Below are positions 62,046-64,000 of a stretch of 64,000 nt of DNA, one piece after another. The translations under genes and the position numbers were made by a program. Under the pieces are notes generated by a model, which ran no database searches, was not told where the DNA came from, and saw nothing but the letters and a program-made list of their open reading frames with translations. The stretch comes from an uncultured Lachnospiraceae bacterium. GTDB lineage: Bacteria; Bacillota; Clostridia; Lachnospirales; Lachnospiraceae. The DNA is taken from contig CADANF010000006.1 of the NCBI GenBank assembly GCA_902789175.1, positions 1 through 64,000 of the forward strand, in the 5' to 3' direction. Numbering within the stretch: position 1 is the first letter of the stretch; each line of letters begins with the position of its first letter.

Positions 62046-63817
62046 TATGCCTCCTCTCTATTCATCTGAGAAAGGCAGATATCTTTATATACATCAGAAG
62101 ATTTAAGAAGTTCCTCATGACTACCTATGCCACATACATTACCATCGTCAAGGACTATTATCTTATCTGCATATCTTATTGAAGAAGCTCTCTGAGAAAC
62201 TATAAATACTGTCTCATCTTTGCAGTTAGTTCTTATAGCCTTTCTTAAAGCTGCATCTGTTGCAAAATCCAAAGCCGAAGAACTGTCATCAAGGATAAGG
62301 ATCTTGGGATGTCTTACAATGGCTCTTGCAATAGTAAGACGCTGTTTTTGACCTCCTGAAAGGTTTTTAGTTCCCTGCTCTATAACAAAATCAAGTCCTT
62401 TATCTTTTTCATCTACAAAACTTTTAGCCTGAGCTATCTCTAAAGCCTTATTTATCTCTTCATCTGTAGCGTCAGGTTTACCCCATTTCATATTGTCCCT
62501 TATAGTGCCTTTAAAAAGCACAGTCTTTTGCAAAACAATACCTATCTTACTTCTTAACTCTTTCTTGTCATATTTAAATACATCCTTACCATCTATAAGG
62601 ACTCTTCCCTTTGTAGCCTTATAAAAGCCAGGAATAAGATTAACCAGAGTCGTTTTTCCGGATCCTGTTCCACCTATGATACCAATGATCTCACCTTTAT
62701 ATGCTTTAAAAGAAAGATCAGATAAAGCCTCCTCAGAAACACCCGGATAGGCGATCGATACATTATCAAACTCTACCACAGGATTCCCCTTTATCTTTTC
62801 TTTATTCTTCTTATTCTTTTTATAATTGTTCTTGGTATCTTTAACTTCTATATCATCAGCAGAAAATGTTACCGATGGCTTTTCTTTAAAGACAAATGCG
62901 ATACGATCTGCAGAGGCAAGTGCCTTAGTTATAGTCACGATAAGATTCGCAAACTTAATAAGTTCCACTAAGATCTGAGTCATATAATTAATAAGAGCTA
63001 CCACATCTCCCTGAGATAAAGATCCAGCATTTACTCTTATGCCTCCTCTCCAAAGGATGGCAACAATACCCATATTGATAATAAGATAAGTAACAGGATT
63101 CATAAAAGCGGACAGTCTTCCTACCTTTAGACTTGCATTCATAAGTGCTTTTGTAGACCGATCAAACGCTTCTCTTTCTTTTTTTTCATGATTAAAAGCT
63201 CTTATAACTCTTGCACCGGAAAGATTCTCTCTTGTAAGAAGGGTTACTTTGTCGAGTTTCCCCTGCACATCCTTGTATAAAGGAAGACTCTTAAATGTAA
63301 TATAAAAAACCACCAGGCAAAGTAATGGGAATATGACAAGAAATATCATTGATACCTTAACATCTACCAAAAAAGCCATGATTATAGCTCCCAGAAAAAC
63401 AAACGGGGAACGAAGAAACAGTCTAAGGAACATATTTACTCCAGACTGGATCTGATTAACATCAGATGTCATTCTTGTTATAAGAGTTGACGCTCCAAGC
63501 TTATCTAATTCCGGATAAGATAAACGATTTATATGACTGAACAGATCTCTTCTTAGTTCCTTAGCAAAACCTGTTGCAGCCTTTGCAGCAAAGAATTGAG
63601 CAGTTATAGAACAAACCACTCCCACAACAGCAAGTAAAATCAAAATACCGCCCATTTTAAGTACATAGGCGGTATCCTGATTCTTTATACCGCAGTCAAT
63701 GATACGCGCCATAACAAGCGGCACTATCAACTCAAAAATAGCTTCAAGCATCTTAAAAAAAGGCGCAAGTATCGACTGCATTTTATAATTTTTTAAATAT
63801 TTAAGTAAATCTTTCAT
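62045..63817 (-). CDS. ABC exporter subunit A (fused permease-ATPase) with degenerate catalytic site
   Basis: This 590-aa half-transporter has an N-terminal six-segment permease (about 15-300), a Lys-rich linker (KNNYKKNKKNKEK), and an ATPase domain. Walker A is GGTGSGKTTLVNLI and the signature is intact (NLSGGQKQRLTIARA). In Walker B the catalytic Glu is Asp (LILDDSSSALD). Together with the altered LSEGQ of its partner this makes one weak and one competent ATP site, the hallmark of asymmetric heterodimeric exporters. It overlaps the partner gene by one base. The unidentified gene ending at 63847 lies 29 nt upstream and may belong to the same operon. Confidence 0.93.
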   Translation of the reverse strand: MKDLLKYLKNYKMQSILAPFFKMLEAIFELIVPLVMARIIDCGIKNQDTAYVLKMGGILILLAVVGVVCSITAQFFAAKAATGFAKELRRDLFSHINRLSYPELDKLGASTLITRMTSDVNQIQSGVNMFLRLFLRSPFVFLGAIIMAFLVDVKVSMIFLVIFPLLCLVVFYITFKSLPLYKDVQGKLDKVTLLTRENLSGARVIRAFNHEKKEREAFDRSTKALMNASLKVGRLSAFMNPVTYLIINMGIVAILWRGGIRVNAGSLSQGDVVALINYMTQILVELIKFANLIVTITKALASADRIAFVFKEKPSVTFSADDIEVKDTKNNYKKNKKNKEKIKGNPVVEFDNVSIAYPGVSEEALSDLSFKAYKGEIIGIIGGTGSGKTTLVNLIPGFYKATKGRVLIDGKDVFKYDKKELRSKIGIVLQKTVLFKGTIRDNMKWGKPDATDEEINKALEIAQAKSFVDEKDKGLDFVIEQGTKNLSGGQKQRLTIARAIVRHPKILILDDSSSALDFATDAALRKAIRTNCKDETVFIVSQRASSIRYADKIIVLDDGNVCGIGSHEELLKSSDVYKDICLSQMNREEA

Positions 63818-63846
63818 TTAAAACTCCAGCAACAAAAAGAACAACT

Positions 63847-64000
63847 TTAATGCTTTGGTGCATTATCCTCTACAGATGACTGATCAAGTACATATCCATC
63901 TTTAACTCTGGTCATAAGCTCTTTAGCATATTCTACTGTATCATCATAAGGAACCATCATGTAAGCATTGACACCCATAGCAGCCGACATGGCAGTAGTT
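63847..64000 (-). CDS. C-terminal end of an unidentified protein (partial)
   Basis: A frame is open from the right edge to a TAA at 63847-63849 (51 codons visible). The peptide reads SAAMGVNAYMMVPYDDTVEY, then AKELMTRVKDGYVLDQSSVE and DNAPKH. It looks like the soluble C-terminus of a larger protein with an amphipathic helix, but nothing in it identifies a family. It ends 29 nt before the ABC exporter genes and is likely co-transcribed. I do not assign a function. Confidence 0.6.
   Translation of the reverse strand, partial: TTAMSAAMGVNAYMMVPYDDTVEYAKELMTRVKDGYVLDQSSVEDNAPKH

Overview
The window is 64 kb of AT-rich, gene-dense Firmicutes chromosome. The gene set points to a Lachnospiraceae-type clostridium: CodY, a CIRCE heat-shock element, an LTA synthase-family protein, DUF5721- and DUF6115-type proteins, a CBS-containing pyrophosphatase and a propeller-sensor hybrid kinase. 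The genus cannot be fixed from sequence alone (Butyrivibrio/Roseburia-like is a guess). Almost every gene lies on the minus strand; only an Lrp regulator (15.9 kb) and argH (38.0 kb) are on plus. No phage, IS element or CRISPR array is visible, and no gene-free stretch exceeds 300 bases.

Region 1 (1-12.2 kb) is the accessory part: a secreted Rhs/YD-repeat locus. A small TM-protein ORF (probably frameshifted) is followed by a 181-aa mini YD-repeat protein with a Pro/Thr/Gly repeat stalk and a sortase-like C-terminal signal. That gene overlaps the start of a 3360-aa secreted protein (beta-repeat region, many FN3 modules, PKD, a carboxypeptidase-regulatory-like fold, YD repeats). The giant gene breaks by a one-base shift at 1170 and continues in another frame through the Rhs core to the left edge, where a pretoxin-like segment begins.

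Region 2 (12.2-33.2 kb) is housekeeping. It holds metA-ligA-rluF, an Lrp regulator, and the translation operon rimP-nusA-rnpM-ylxQ-infB-rbfA-nrnA-truB-ribF, which ends in tRNA-Arg(CCG) and a membrane protein. Upstream come pepP, rpsB-tsf (with a structured leader), a MltG-like/DUF6115 pair, codY and topA. The order topA-codY-rpsB-tsf-rimP-nusA-infB-rbfA-truB-ribF matches the Bacillus order with internal blocks missing.

Region 3 (33.3-50 kb) carries a TraX-like protein, htpG under a perfect CIRCE, a transglutaminase-like protein, argH, a CBS/DRTGG pyrophosphatase, typA, guaB, the LTA synthase-family gene behind tRNA-Gly, a truncated birA, a second Lrp regulator, a 49-aa membrane protein, pyrE and coaBC.

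Region 4 (51-64 kb) carries a 1451-aa hybrid two-component protein whose kinase H-box His is replaced by Asn, an M18 aminopeptidase, an acetylornithine-type aminotransferase, tex, and a heterodimeric ABC exporter with one degenerate ATP site.

The strongest candidates for undescribed biology are the Rhs cassette with its sortase-like mini-YD partner, the His-less hybrid kinase, the CIRCE that also reads as a terminator, and the nested rpsB leader structure.
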